Assembly (NCBI GenBank): GCA_003248755.1 | Contig: QFQW01000043.1 | Coordinates: 1-29,080 of the forward strand | Length of the DNA: 29,080 nucleotides | Reading direction: 5' to 3' | Source: Chryseobacterium sp. | Lineage (GTDB): Bacteria; Bacteroidota; Bacteroidia; Flavobacteriales; Weeksellaceae | In this document: positions 1 through 7,661 of the stretch, piece by piece | Numbering within the stretch: the stretch's first letter is position 1 | Layout: the number at the start of each line of letters is the position of its first letter | Program-made: the position numbers and the translations under genes | The notes under the pieces: model-generated | The model's database searches: none | Seen by the model: the letters and a program-made list of their open reading frames with translations, nothing else | What the model was told of the DNA's origin: nothing

Positions 1-1
1 T

Positions 2-136
2 AAAGAAAACGATATGACAACAATTGCAGGCTTGATTTCTGAAGTAGTGGATAATATTAAAGACGAAAATGTCTTATTATCTGTAAGAAAAAAAGTAAAC
101 GAATTGATGGAAGGTCATGCACTTTTCAATTATTAA
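2..136 (+). CDS. glyA: Serine hydroxymethyltransferase, C-terminal end (partial)
   Basis: This is the last 44 codons of a gene that begins before the window. The reading frame is open from base 2 to TAA at 134-136. The peptide ends in a helix-rich tail (AGLISEVVDNI ... VRKKVNELM ... ALFNY) that resembles the C-terminus of Bacteroidota serine hydroxymethyltransferase, the PLP enzyme that interconverts serine and glycine while charging tetrahydrofolate with a one-carbon unit. The catalytic core and PLP lysine lie outside the window, so the call rests on the tail and on the perfect terminator just downstream. Moderately sure. Confidence 0.65.
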   Translation, partial: KENDMTTIAGLISEVVDNIKDENVLLSVRKKVNELMEGHALFNY

Positions 137-156
137 GAAAAACAATTCTGAATATT

Positions 157-192
157 AAAAAAAGAATGAGCATCTTTGTTCATTCTTTTTTT
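157..192 (+). terminator. Intrinsic terminator after glyA
   Basis: A perfect 13-bp inverted repeat has arms at 157-169 (AAAAAAAGAATGA) and 180-192 (TCATTCTTTTTTT) around a 10-nt loop. The seven A and seven T residues at the ends make it a classic A-tract/T-tract intrinsic terminator. It lies 20 bases after the glyA stop and ends at the base before the preferred recX start (193). Being nearly symmetrical, it could work in both directions. Confidence 0.85.
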
Positions 193-657
193 ATGGATAA
201 AAAATCATTCACTTTTGATGAAATTAAACTGAAGCTTGTAAACTATTGTGTCTATCAGGACAGATGTCATTATGAAGTAGAGCAGAAGATGAAGGAGTTT
301 CTTTTGATTCCGGAAGCCAAGGAAGAAATTATTCTTTATTTGATTAAGGAAAATTATCTTAATGAAGAACGTTTCACGAGAAGTTATATCCGGGGTAAAT
401 TCTATATCAAACATTGGGGAAGAAATAAAATAAAAATGAACCTCAAGCAAAAAGGTATTAATGACAAATTGATTTCCAAATGTATGGACGAAATTGATAA
501 AGTTGACTATGAAAAAACTTTGACAAAGATTTATCAAGATTATTTTTCCAAACAAAATGGCATGAAAGAATACCAGAAAAAAAGCAAAGTAATAAGGTAT
601 CTAATGTCTAAAGGATATGAGTATGAAGAGATTTGTGAGATTATAAATAATGAATAA
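193..657 (+). CDS. recX: RecX family regulatory protein
   Basis: About 154 residues, the normal size for RecX, a small helical protein that binds RecA filaments and modulates recombination and the SOS response. The characteristic three-helix repeats are visible: a first unit around NYCVYQDRCHYEVEQKM, a middle one around YLNEERFTRSYIRGKF followed by HWGRNKIKMNLKQKGI, and a C-terminal unit ending in YLMSKGYEYEEICEII. The frame stays open up to an ATG at 166, but that codon sits inside the terminator hairpin and would add nine residues unlike the family. The ATG at 193, one base after the hairpin, is therefore preferred. RecX is a lone gene here; its promoter must overlap or precede the terminator. 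Confidence 0.9.
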   Translation: MDKKSFTFDEIKLKLVNYCVYQDRCHYEVEQKMKEFLLIPEAKEEIILYLIKENYLNEERFTRSYIRGKFYIKHWGRNKIKMNLKQKGINDKLISKCMDEIDKVDYEKTLTKIYQDYFSKQNGMKEYQKKSKVIRYLMSKGYEYEEICEIINNE

Positions 658-736
658 AATCTAACATTAAATTAAATTAATATTGAAATTAACTATAACG
701 GTTTAAAATATTTCTTAAAAATAAATAAAAAATTCT

Positions 737-744
737 TAATTTCG
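737..744 (+). promoter_or_regulatory. Possible flavobacterial -7 element upstream of the beta-barrel gene
   Basis: TAATTTCG matches seven of the eight positions of the flavobacterial/Bacteroides -7 consensus TAnnTTTG and lies 25 bases before the ATG at 769. No TTG is seen at the -33 position, so support is weak. The rest of the 658-768 gap is AT-rich, with no hairpin that looks like a recX terminator. Confidence 0.3.
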
Positions 745-768
745 TCCCAAATTCGAACAATAGATTAC

Positions 769-1425
769 ATGAAAAAGCTAATTATAATATGTTCCCTGAT
801 CGTGTTTGGTTCTATGAACGCACAATCTATAAAATACGGTGTGACAGGTGGTTTTCATAAAGGGTCGATCGTAGGAATCCATAATGCTTCAAAAGGTAAT
901 TTTGGAGGAAGTGTTGGTGTTTTTGCTGATTTTTCTTTGGTTCCTAATGATATTTTTGATTCTGCATGGTTGTACTTTACGCCACAATTGGAATTATATA
1001 CTGTAGGAGAGAGAGGGGATTGGAATGAGGACGAAATCAATTACCAAAAGTATAATAACTTATATGTCGGGATACCCTTATATATTAAGTATTTTTTGAA
1101 AAATCACGGATATAAAGGAGATATCTATTTCATGTTAGGGCCTAAGCTGGAATTTTTAGCTTCAAGAAAAGAAAGCGAAGATAATGCAGTAAAAGAAGCT
1201 ATTGCTGCAGGGTATGATCCGAATAAATTTGGGCTAGGTCAAAAAATTAATAATTTCGGATATGGACTGTCTGCTAAAGTTGGTGTAAAAGTTAATGATG
1301 AATTGGATGTCTTTATTAGATTTGATAGAGGTTTTTCAAAAATTTATCCGGATTACAAAGAACAAACTACATATAATAGATTCTTGAGTATTGGCGTTAG
1401 TTATTATATAGGATCAACAGATTAA
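769..1425 (+). CDS. Secreted outer-membrane beta-barrel protein (PorT/OmpA-barrel type)
   Basis: 218 residues. A signal peptide (charged MKK, a hydrophobic stretch to about residue 16, then SMNAQS) predicts export with cleavage after about residue 19. The mature part alternates polar and hydrophobic residues, with glycine- and aromatic-rich strands such as YGVTGGFHKGSIVG, GGSVGVFADFSL and YVGIPLYIKYFL. It ends in a strand with a terminal aromatic cluster (FLSIGVSYYIG), as expected for a small 8-10-strand outer-membrane barrel of the Bacteroidota 'outer membrane beta-barrel' families. No enzymatic motif is visible. It lies just before the export lipoprotein gene and may be co-transcribed with it, but a specific part in capsule export is not shown. 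Substrate unknown. Confidence 0.75.
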   Translation: MKKLIIICSLIVFGSMNAQSIKYGVTGGFHKGSIVGIHNASKGNFGGSVGVFADFSLVPNDIFDSAWLYFTPQLELYTVGERGDWNEDEINYQKYNNLYVGIPLYIKYFLKNHGYKGDIYFMLGPKLEFLASRKESEDNAVKEAIAAGYDPNKFGLGQKINNFGYGLSAKVGVKVNDELDVFIRFDRGFSKIYPDYKEQTTYNRFLSIGVSYYIGSTD

Positions 1426-1428
1426 CGT

Positions 1429-1461
1429 TTGAATAATACTTACTACAAAACTGTAAGTTTT
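1429..1461 (+). promoter_or_regulatory. Possible promoter of the capsule operon
   Basis: A TTG at 1429-1431 is followed after 22 bases by TAAGTTTT (1454-1461), seven of eight matches to TAnnTTTG. The spacing falls in the 17-23 range known for flavobacterial promoters. It lies between the beta-barrel stop and the export lipoprotein ATG at 1486. This would be the natural start of the polysaccharide operon. It is a pattern match only; AT-rich DNA yields such matches by chance. Confidence 0.3.
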
Positions 1462-1476
1462 CTTCAATTCTTACAG
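1451..1476 (+). other. Inverted repeat in the leader of the export lipoprotein gene
   Basis: CTGTAAG (1451-1457) and CTTACAG (1470-1476) form a perfect 7-bp inverted repeat with a 12-nt loop, ending ten bases before the ATG at 1486. No T-run follows, so it does not look like an ordinary terminator. It overlaps the candidate -7 element, so it could be an operator or an RNA hairpin that affects translation of the operon's first gene. Confidence 0.35.
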
Positions 1477-1485
1477 ACTTCAAAA

Positions 1486-2268
1486 ATGAAAAAACAGGTA
1501 TTTTTATTATTCATATTTTTTTTGGTGTGCTCATGTCAGCCTAAAAAGAATATGATTTATATGAGCAATCATAATTTTGAAAAAGAAGTTAGTCAAGCCA
1601 AATATACAGGACTTAGAATAAAAGAGGCTGATATATTGGATATTAAGATTTCGGCTTTTGATGATATTGCAGTAAAACCGTTTAATATACCAACAATGGC
1701 TTACACTAACGATTCTGGAGAAGCAGGCCCTGCTAATGCTACTAGCCAATATGTTGTGTCTAGCGATGGTTACATAGATATGCCTGTATTGGGAAAAGTG
1801 TACTGCAACGGAATGACTAAAAGTCAGCTTGAAAATGATTTGGAGGAAAGACTTAAGGTTTATCTTACGGATCCAAGAGTTGATATAAAACTTACAAACT
1901 TTGGTATCAGTGTTTTAGGAGAAGTTTCCAGCCCCGGGCAAAAAACATTTAACAAAGAAAAGCTTAACCTTTTTCAAGCTATTGCATTGGCTGGAGATAT
2001 GACCCCTGCTGCTGATAGAACTAATGTGAAATTATTGAGATTTTCTGAAGAAAGCCAAAAAGATACATTGATTACTCTGGATTTTTCGGATACCAGCATT
2101 GTTAATTCGCCATATTATTATCTTCAACAAAATGACATAATATATGTAGAACCGGATAGGAATAAACAGATTGCTGCAAATACAACCAATCCAAACAGAG
2201 CTTTGTTCTTACAACTATTAGCCGTAGGTTTAAGTTTACTAGCATTAATTATTAGATTTGCCCGTTAA
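1486..2268 (+). CDS. wza: Polysaccharide export outer-membrane lipoprotein (OPX/Wza-like)
   Basis: About 260 residues. The start chosen is ATG 1486, because it gives a proper lipoprotein signal (MKKQVFLLFIFFLVCSC, with probable acylated Cys17); an upstream in-frame TTG at 1429 would bury the signal. A polysaccharide-export (Poly_export) domain follows at about residues 45-140, with the typical stretch YVVSSDGYIDMPVLGKV and DPRVDIKLTNFGISVLGEV. An SLBB-type domain follows (VSSPGQKTF ... LFQAIALAGDM), then a C-terminal hydrophobic helix (ALFLQLLAVGLSLLALIIRF). OPX proteins form the channel or gate by which capsule crosses the outer membrane and work with a Wzc-type partner, which is the next gene. 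The stop codon overlaps the next ATG (TAATG), implying translational coupling. Confidence 0.92.
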   Translation: MKKQVFLLFIFFLVCSCQPKKNMIYMSNHNFEKEVSQAKYTGLRIKEADILDIKISAFDDIAVKPFNIPTMAYTNDSGEAGPANATSQYVVSSDGYIDMPVLGKVYCNGMTKSQLENDLEERLKVYLTDPRVDIKLTNFGISVLGEVSSPGQKTFNKEKLNLFQAIALAGDMTPAADRTNVKLLRFSEESQKDTLITLDFSDTSIVNSPYYYLQQNDIIYVEPDRNKQIAANTTNPNRALFLQLLAVGLSLLALIIRFAR

Positions 2269-4598
2269 TGGAATTTTTAGACCAAGACTTTCATCCGAAT
2301 AAAAAAATAAATTTCAAAAAAGAAGTATCCCGCTTTTTTAAATATTGGCCGTGGATTATTCTAAGTATTATTGTCTTTTATTTAGGATCTTATTTCTATC
2401 TCAAATACACGCAACCACAATATCAGTCCAGAACCACTTTGTTATTCCAAGAAGCTACAAACTCGGGCAGAGGAGCGTTGGGAGATCTCAAGAGTCTTGG
2501 GATGGGAATAAGTGGTGATAATGAATTGGAAGGAGAGACGGCTATTATTGTTTCAAAACCGATACTTTACAAAGTAGGCAAAAATCTTAATTTGGACGTT
2601 AATTTTATTTCACAAGGAAAAATCCGTGAAATAGAGTTGTACGATACATCTCCATATTTAGGAAAAATAGTTTCTACGAATGAAAATTTCAGAGGTGCTT
2701 CTTATTACATAGAACCGGCAGGTAGTCAGAAGTATAGACTTATGGAAGGTTCTTTGATTGATAAAAACAAGAATACTTTTAAATATGATGAGTTGGTAGA
2801 TTTACCTTGGGGTAAAATAATAATTTCTAAAAGAAAAGGAGAGATTCCTTACCGGTTAAAAGTTTCATTTCAAAGTTCTAAGAGTATGATTGGAGCTTTG
2901 GAAAGCAATATTAAAGCTCAGGTTACAGGTGGATTATTGATGGATGTGAGCATAATAGGTGCAATTCCTCAAAAATCAGAAGACATTCTTAATGAACTTA
3001 CCAAACAATATAATATTGATGGTATTAATGATAAAAATATAGAAGCAGAAAATACTCAGAATTTTATTAATGATCGTTTAAATCTTATTTCTCAAGACCT
3101 TGAAAAAATAGAAGGAGACAAAGAGAATTTTAAGAAAGCTAATAATATTACAAATCTAGATACCCAGACTGATATAGCGGTTAACAGATTGACAGGAAAT
3201 GTTGAGAATGTTTTTAATCAGTCGGTGCAGTTGGAGATATTGAATGCCATATCTGCAATGGCTAATAATGGAAAAGAACAACTTTTTCCTACAGGTTTGG
3301 GTTTGGCAAATGCTACTGAGTCATTATTGTCGCAATATAATGAACTCCTTTTATCAAAAAAGAGAACTTTAAAACAGGCTACAACATTAAATCCTGCAAT
3401 TAAGACATTTGATAAAGATTTGTCAGAATTATTAAATTCTATCAGAAGAAATGTTCAGGAAAGTAGATCGCAGCTAGAGAAAAGAATTGGGCAAACTAAT
3501 TTTGAGCTTGGACAAGATAAGGCTGCCATTTATAAGTATCCAACTCAAGAAAGAACTTTCCGTAATATAGAAAGACAAAGAAATCTAAAAGAATCTCTGT
3601 ATTTATATTTGCTTCAGAAAAGAGAGGAAAATGCTATCACACTGGCTGTTACCGCTCCTAAAGCTAAAGTTGTGAACCCGGCTTATACAGTTGGCGTTGT
3701 AAATCCAAATTATAATCAAGTAAAAACTGCATCTGTTATTATTGGATTACTTTTCCCTTTGGCAATTCTTTTCATTATCAGAATTTTGGATACCAAAATC
3801 CGAACTAAAGAAGATATAGAAGGAGAAGCTCCCAATATCCCAGTTATTGCAGAAATACCTTTTGATGGTAGTGGAAAAACTTTGGTAGAAAAGAATGACT
3901 TTACCATTTTTGCAGAATCATTTAGAATTTTGATATCCAATATCAAGTTTATATTAAGATCCAAAAAAATTGATAAAGGTGGAGTTATTTTAGTAACATC
4001 ATCTGTAAAAGGAGAGGGTAAAACAACCGTGTCTATGAATACGGCCTTGAGTTTATCAGGCAGTGGAAGAGTTTTAATAATAGGAGCTGATATTCGTAAT
4101 CCGCAATTACATAGGTTTTTAGATAAAAATAAAAGAGGTCTTACAGATTATTTGGTTTCAGATAATGAAGATGTTCACAGTTATATCGTAAAATCGAATT
4201 TAGACAAAAATCTAGATGTTTTATTCAGCGGAGCTAAGGCTCCCAATCCGAACGATTTGTTAGATATGAAAAAATTTGATGATATGATTGATATTCTTAA
4301 AACGGAATATGATTATATCATAATGGATTCGGCACCGGTAATGTTGGTGAGCGATTCCATGCATCTGGTAGATATTGCGGACTTAGTAATTTATACGGTT
4401 AAATCCGAATTTTCTGATAACGAAATGATAATGTTTGCCCAGAATTTCAGAAGAGATAATCAGATTAATAATATGGTTTTTGCATTAAATAATGTGAAGC
4501 CAGAATATTCCAAATACGGTTATAAATACGGATATGGCTATTATTCTTATATAAAACCGCAAAGCAAACTGACAAAACTTTTCAGAAAAAATAGTTAA
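2268..4598 (+). CDS. wzc: Wzc-like chain-length regulator / BY-type tyrosine kinase
   Basis: 776 residues in the fused layout of Gram-negative polysaccharide co-polymerases. A transmembrane helix at about 27-50 and a Wzz domain come first, then a long periplasmic coiled-coil region (about 255-455) and a second helix at about 490-508 (ASVIIGLLFPLAILFIIRI). The cytoplasmic kinase has Walker A with KGEGKTT (K585), Walker A' with GADIRNPQ (D608) and Walker B with IIMDSAP (D687). The tail has eight tyrosines between residues 747 and 761 (YSKYGYKYGYGYYSY), the usual autophosphorylation cluster. In such systems cycles of tyrosine phosphorylation govern oligomerisation and polymer length, and the periplasmic part contacts the OPX channel. 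The ATG overlaps the preceding stop. All catalytic motifs look intact. Confidence 0.95.
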   Translation: MEFLDQDFHPNKKINFKKEVSRFFKYWPWIILSIIVFYLGSYFYLKYTQPQYQSRTTLLFQEATNSGRGALGDLKSLGMGISGDNELEGETAIIVSKPILYKVGKNLNLDVNFISQGKIREIELYDTSPYLGKIVSTNENFRGASYYIEPAGSQKYRLMEGSLIDKNKNTFKYDELVDLPWGKIIISKRKGEIPYRLKVSFQSSKSMIGALESNIKAQVTGGLLMDVSIIGAIPQKSEDILNELTKQYNIDGINDKNIEAENTQNFINDRLNLISQDLEKIEGDKENFKKANNITNLDTQTDIAVNRLTGNVENVFNQSVQLEILNAISAMANNGKEQLFPTGLGLANATESLLSQYNELLLSKKRTLKQATTLNPAIKTFDKDLSELLNSIRRNVQESRSQLEKRIGQTNFELGQDKAAIYKYPTQERTFRNIERQRNLKESLYLYLLQKREENAITLAVTAPKAKVVNPAYTVGVVNPNYNQVKTASVIIGLLFPLAILFIIRILDTKIRTKEDIEGEAPNIPVIAEIPFDGSGKTLVEKNDFTIFAESFRILISNIKFILRSKKIDKGGVILVTSSVKGEGKTTVSMNTALSLSGSGRVLIIGADIRNPQLHRFLDKNKRGLTDYLVSDNEDVHSYIVKSNLDKNLDVLFSGAKAPNPNDLLDMKKFDDMIDILKTEYDYIIMDSAPVMLVSDSMHLVDIADLVIYTVKSEFSDNEMIMFAQNFRRDNQINNMVFALNNVKPEYSKYGYKYGYGYYSYIKPQSKLTKLFRKNS

Positions 4599-4676
4599 AT
4601 CTCATTTAATTATCAGTAAAAGAGTATTGTTTAAATTTAAATCTATCTAACTTCAATATCCATATATTTATCCAGA

Positions 4677-5516
4677 ATGTCCGAAATCAAGATATATGAA
4701 CCCAATAATCAGAACAAAACGATTCTGAATGTTATTGGAGAAATGTTCAAAGACTTATTCTCTTCTACCGGTCTCGCAAAAAGATTATTTATTAGGGATA
4801 AAAATGCCGAATACAGACAATCTGTGTTTGGAATCCTGTGGGCTTTGATTACTCCTTTGGCGAATGCGTTAATATGGGTTTTCTTAAGCGCTTCGGGAGC
4901 TGTGAATGTTTCTGGAACAGGTATACCATATCCATTGTATGTTTTTTTGGGAACGATGATTTGGAGTGTGTTTAGCGAGAGCATCAGTATGCCGTTGTTG
5001 CAAACTAACTCTTCAAAAACTTTGATATCAAAAATTAACTTTCCAAAAGAAGCAATACTGTTATCAGGATTTTATAAAACGCTTTTCAATACAGGAATTA
5101 AGGTTGTTATTATAATTGGTGTTCTTTTCTTTTATGGATATTATCCCAATTTTAGTTTTATTCTTTTCCTTTTGATCTTGGTATACATCATATTATTTGG
5201 AATTTGCTTAGGGTTGCTGATAACACCTGTTGGTATGTTGTATACCGATATTGGTAAAGTAATTCCAATCATTCTTCCTTTCTTGATGTATCTTACGCCG
5301 GTTGTTTATAAAAAAACAAAAGTATCATCTTTGCAGAGTATAATAGATATTAATCCGCTTACTCCTCTTATTAATTCTTGCAGAAATATGTTAACAGATG
5401 GAGTCATTGAAAACCCGAATTACTTATTGATCTTGTTACCGATAACTTTGTTAATCATAATCATTGGATGGATATTTTATAGAGTGTCTATTCCGATTAT
5501 TGTAGAAAGAATGTAA
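4677..5516 (+). CDS. wzm: Polysaccharide ABC transporter permease (Wzm/TagG type)
   Basis: 279 residues with a cytoplasmic N-terminus followed by about six transmembrane segments, the ABC-2 membrane fold. The stretch RDKNAEYRQSVFGILWALI before the first membrane segment is the typical amphipathic entry of Wzm/KpsM/TagG permeases. The final hydrophobic block (LLILLPITLLIIIIGWIFY) and basic tail are also normal. Paired with the next gene it should move lipid-linked polysaccharide from the cytoplasmic to the periplasmic face of the inner membrane. It starts 78 bases after the kinase gene, one of the larger gaps in the cluster. The last codons share a 12-bp direct repeat with the start of the ATPase gene. 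Confidence 0.93.
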   Translation: MSEIKIYEPNNQNKTILNVIGEMFKDLFSSTGLAKRLFIRDKNAEYRQSVFGILWALITPLANALIWVFLSASGAVNVSGTGIPYPLYVFLGTMIWSVFSESISMPLLQTNSSKTLISKINFPKEAILLSGFYKTLFNTGIKVVIIIGVLFFYGYYPNFSFILFLLILVYIILFGICLGLLITPVGMLYTDIGKVIPIILPFLMYLTPVVYKKTKVSSLQSIIDINPLTPLINSCRNMLTDGVIENPNYLLILLPITLLIIIIGWIFYRVSIPIIVERM

Positions 5517-5536
5517 TTATAGAAAGAATGTCAGAA
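5503..5536 (+). repeat. 17-bp-period direct repeat at the permease/ATPase junction
   Basis: TAGAAAGAATGT occurs at 5503-5514 and again at 5520-5531, a perfect 12-bp repeat with a period of 17 bases. The first copy contains the last Met codon and stop of the permease; the second contains the ATG (5528) of the ATPase. It looks like a small tandem duplication that now forms the 11-base spacer. Confidence 0.7.
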
Positions 5537-6772
5537 ACTTTAATAAAAGCCGAATCGGTATCGAAAAAATTCTGCAAAGATCTTAAATTAGGTTTGCTGT
5601 ATGGCTTACAGGATTTGGGAGGGAGCATATTTGGAAGCTCAAAAGAAAGGGATCTTAGGAATAAAGAATTCTGGGCTGTAAATGATATTAATTTTGAAGT
5701 TAAGAGAGGAGAATGCCTAGGTTTGCTTGGGCATAACGGAGCAGGTAAAAGTACACTTCTTAAAGTGATTACAGGACTTATTGCTCCAGATAGAGGCAGA
5801 ATAGAGATGCATGGAAGAGTCAATGCACTTATTGAGCTCACAGCAGGCTTTAATCCTATTCTTACAGGGAGAGAAAATATTTTCAATAATGGAGCCGTTT
5901 TAGGACTTTCTGATAAAGAGATCAAATCAAAATTTGATGAGATTGTTGCTTTTTCCGAATTAGAAGACTTCATTGATACACCGGTTCAGTATTACAGTTC
6001 TGGGATGAAAGTTAGATTAGGTTTTTCTGTAGCAGTACATACAGAGCCGGACGTTCTTATTCTAGATGAGGTTTTGGCAGTAGGTGATGCCGGTTTCAAG
6101 GCAAAGTCTTTCAACAAAATGAAAGAAATTATGCAATCTGCGGCGGTTATTTTTGTAAGCCACTCTATGCCACAAGTTGCAAGAACCTGTGACAAAGTTC
6201 TTTTTATGAGACATGGAGAAAACTTTTATTACGGAGAGGATGTTAACAAGGGAATAGAATTATACTTTAACGAATTCAATAACGAAAAAGGAAAGATAGA
6301 ATTAAATACGGGAGCAGAGATCCACAATATTTCTATCAATTCTGAAAAAGTTATGGACGAGTCCCACGTTATTACAGCCAATTATGGAGAGCCATTTTCT
6401 GTTGAATTGGATATAGATATCAAAGATAAAACTGTAAAAGATTTTTATATTCAGATACAAATTATCGATAAGGATCTTAAGTTAGTTGCAATTCATTACA
6501 GTCATCTGTTCAATGAGAGATTATCAACAAAAGATACTAATAAAGTTAAAATTACCTTCCCAGAGTTGCAATTGGTCAACGGTGAATATGGAATGACATA
6601 CTTCATTGTTGAAGATGACGGTTCTGATAAAGTAAACGAAAATAAAATTTTGTGTATATATAGAAATTATACAAAATTCAGATTAACAGGACTGAATACA
6701 ATGACGTACGCTCCTTTTCATCTGAAAGCGGATGTATTTCATAATGATGTCCAATTACGTAACAAAATATAG
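5528..6772 (+). CDS. wzt: Polysaccharide ABC transporter ATPase with C-terminal Wzt-type recognition domain
   Basis: 414 residues. The nucleotide-binding domain (about 1-240) has Walker A GHNGAGKST (K74), the ABC signature YYSSGMKVRLGF (about 155-166, SSGMK in place of LSGGQ as is usual for Wzt/TagH), Walker B VLILDEV (D180, catalytic E181) and the switch histidine H212 (VSHSM). A beta-rich domain of about 170 residues follows and resembles Wzt-C, which in studied O-antigen exporters binds the finished, capped glycan end and gates export. ATPases without that extension are only about 240-260 residues. It works with the permease upstream. The long C-terminal domain suggests that export here depends on recognising a particular glycan or terminal group. 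Confidence 0.93.
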   Translation: MSETLIKAESVSKKFCKDLKLGLLYGLQDLGGSIFGSSKERDLRNKEFWAVNDINFEVKRGECLGLLGHNGAGKSTLLKVITGLIAPDRGRIEMHGRVNALIELTAGFNPILTGRENIFNNGAVLGLSDKEIKSKFDEIVAFSELEDFIDTPVQYYSSGMKVRLGFSVAVHTEPDVLILDEVLAVGDAGFKAKSFNKMKEIMQSAAVIFVSHSMPQVARTCDKVLFMRHGENFYYGEDVNKGIELYFNEFNNEKGKIELNTGAEIHNISINSEKVMDESHVITANYGEPFSVELDIDIKDKTVKDFYIQIQIIDKDLKLVAIHYSHLFNERLSTKDTNKVKITFPELQLVNGEYGMTYFIVEDDGSDKVNENKILCIYRNYTKFRLTGLNTMTYAPFHLKADVFHNDVQLRNKI

Positions 6773-6788
6773 ATTATAAATTAAGTAT

Positions 6789-7661
6789 ATGAACAAACCA
6801 AAAATAATAGCGGAAATAGGCTGTAATCACAAAGGTGATATGCAGATAGCTAAAGAACTAATACAATCTGCAGCAGTATTCTGTAAAGCAGATGTAGCAA
6901 AATTTCAGAAAAGAACCAACAGGGAACTTTTAACTGAAGAGGAATATAATACACCACATCCAAATCCGGCAAACTCTTATGGTGATACCTATGGAGCACA
7001 CAGAGATTTTCTAGAATTTGATGTAGATCAGCACAAACAACTGAAAGCTTGGTGTGAGGAGTTCGGGACAGAATATTCTACATCTGTTTGGGATGTGACT
7101 TCAGCAAAAGAAATCACAGAAGTAAATCCTAAATTAATCAAAGTCCCTTCTGCCTGCAACTTAAACAAAGCAATGTTGGAGTATTTAGCAGATAACTACG
7201 AAGGTGAGGTTCACCTTTCGTTTGGAATGACAACCCAGGAAGAGGAAGAGAAAATCGTTTCTTTCTTCGAAGCCAAACAAAGAGCAAAAGATCTTGTTCT
7301 GTACAGCTGTACTTCTGGTTATCCTGTTCCTTTTGAAGATATCTCTTTACTAGAAATTGTAAGAATCAAAAAACAATTTGAAGGAAGAGTTAAGTCTATA
7401 GGATTCTCTGGACACCACTTAGGAATTGCTGTAGATTCTGCGGCTATTGCTTTAGGCGCAGAATGGGTAGAAAGACATTTCACATTGGATAGAACCTGGA
7501 AAGGTACAGACCACGCAGCTTCTTTGGAACCGGATGGAATGAGAAAGTTGGTAAGAGATTGTAATGCGGTGTATCAGTCTTTGACTTACAAGAAAAACGA
7601 AATCCTTGACATCGAAGATGTGCAAAGAAAGAAGCTGAAAAGCGGACAAATTAAGTGGTAA
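6789..7661 (+). CDS. neuB: NeuB-family nonulosonic acid synthase lacking the SAF domain
   Basis: 290 residues forming the TIM-barrel of sialic-acid synthases, which condense phosphoenolpyruvate with a six-carbon sugar (mannose or ManNAc type, free or 6-phosphate) to a nine-carbon keto acid. Visible motifs are AEIGCNHKGD at the start, KFQ, STSVWD, IKVPSACNLNK, LSFGMTTQEEEE, YSCTSGYPVPFEDISLLEI and ALGAEWVERHFTLDRTWKGTDHAASLEPDG cut short here to its key residues (ERHFTLD and DHAASLEP). The IGFSGHH stretch stands where many family members have a YSDHT-like motif. It ends soon after the barrel, so the antifreeze-like SAF domain (about 60 residues) present in standard NeuB is missing. The CMP-synthetase/phosphatase fusion downstream suggests a 9-phosphate product such as KDN-9-phosphate; the exact sugar is inferred. 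Confidence 0.88.
   Translation: MNKPKIIAEIGCNHKGDMQIAKELIQSAAVFCKADVAKFQKRTNRELLTEEEYNTPHPNPANSYGDTYGAHRDFLEFDVDQHKQLKAWCEEFGTEYSTSVWDVTSAKEITEVNPKLIKVPSACNLNKAMLEYLADNYEGEVHLSFGMTTQEEEEKIVSFFEAKQRAKDLVLYSCTSGYPVPFEDISLLEIVRIKKQFEGRVKSIGFSGHHLGIAVDSAAIALGAEWVERHFTLDRTWKGTDHAASLEPDGMRKLVRDCNAVYQSLTYKKNEILDIEDVQRKKLKSGQIKW

Noticed and set aside
1429..1485. TTG start of the export lipoprotein at 1429
   Set aside because: It adds 19 residues in front of a textbook lipoprotein signal peptide that starts at ATG 1486.
4630..4641. 12-bp palindrome TTTAAATTTAAA between the kinase and permease genes
   Set aside because: Pure A/T palindromes of this length are common in such DNA; no T-tract or consensus -7 element is associated with it.
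5497..5973. Antisense open reading frame opposite the ATPase start, and similar antisense frames elsewhere
   Set aside because: They lie wholly or mostly opposite well-supported genes, have no recognisable domains and show skewed residue content typical of antisense reading.
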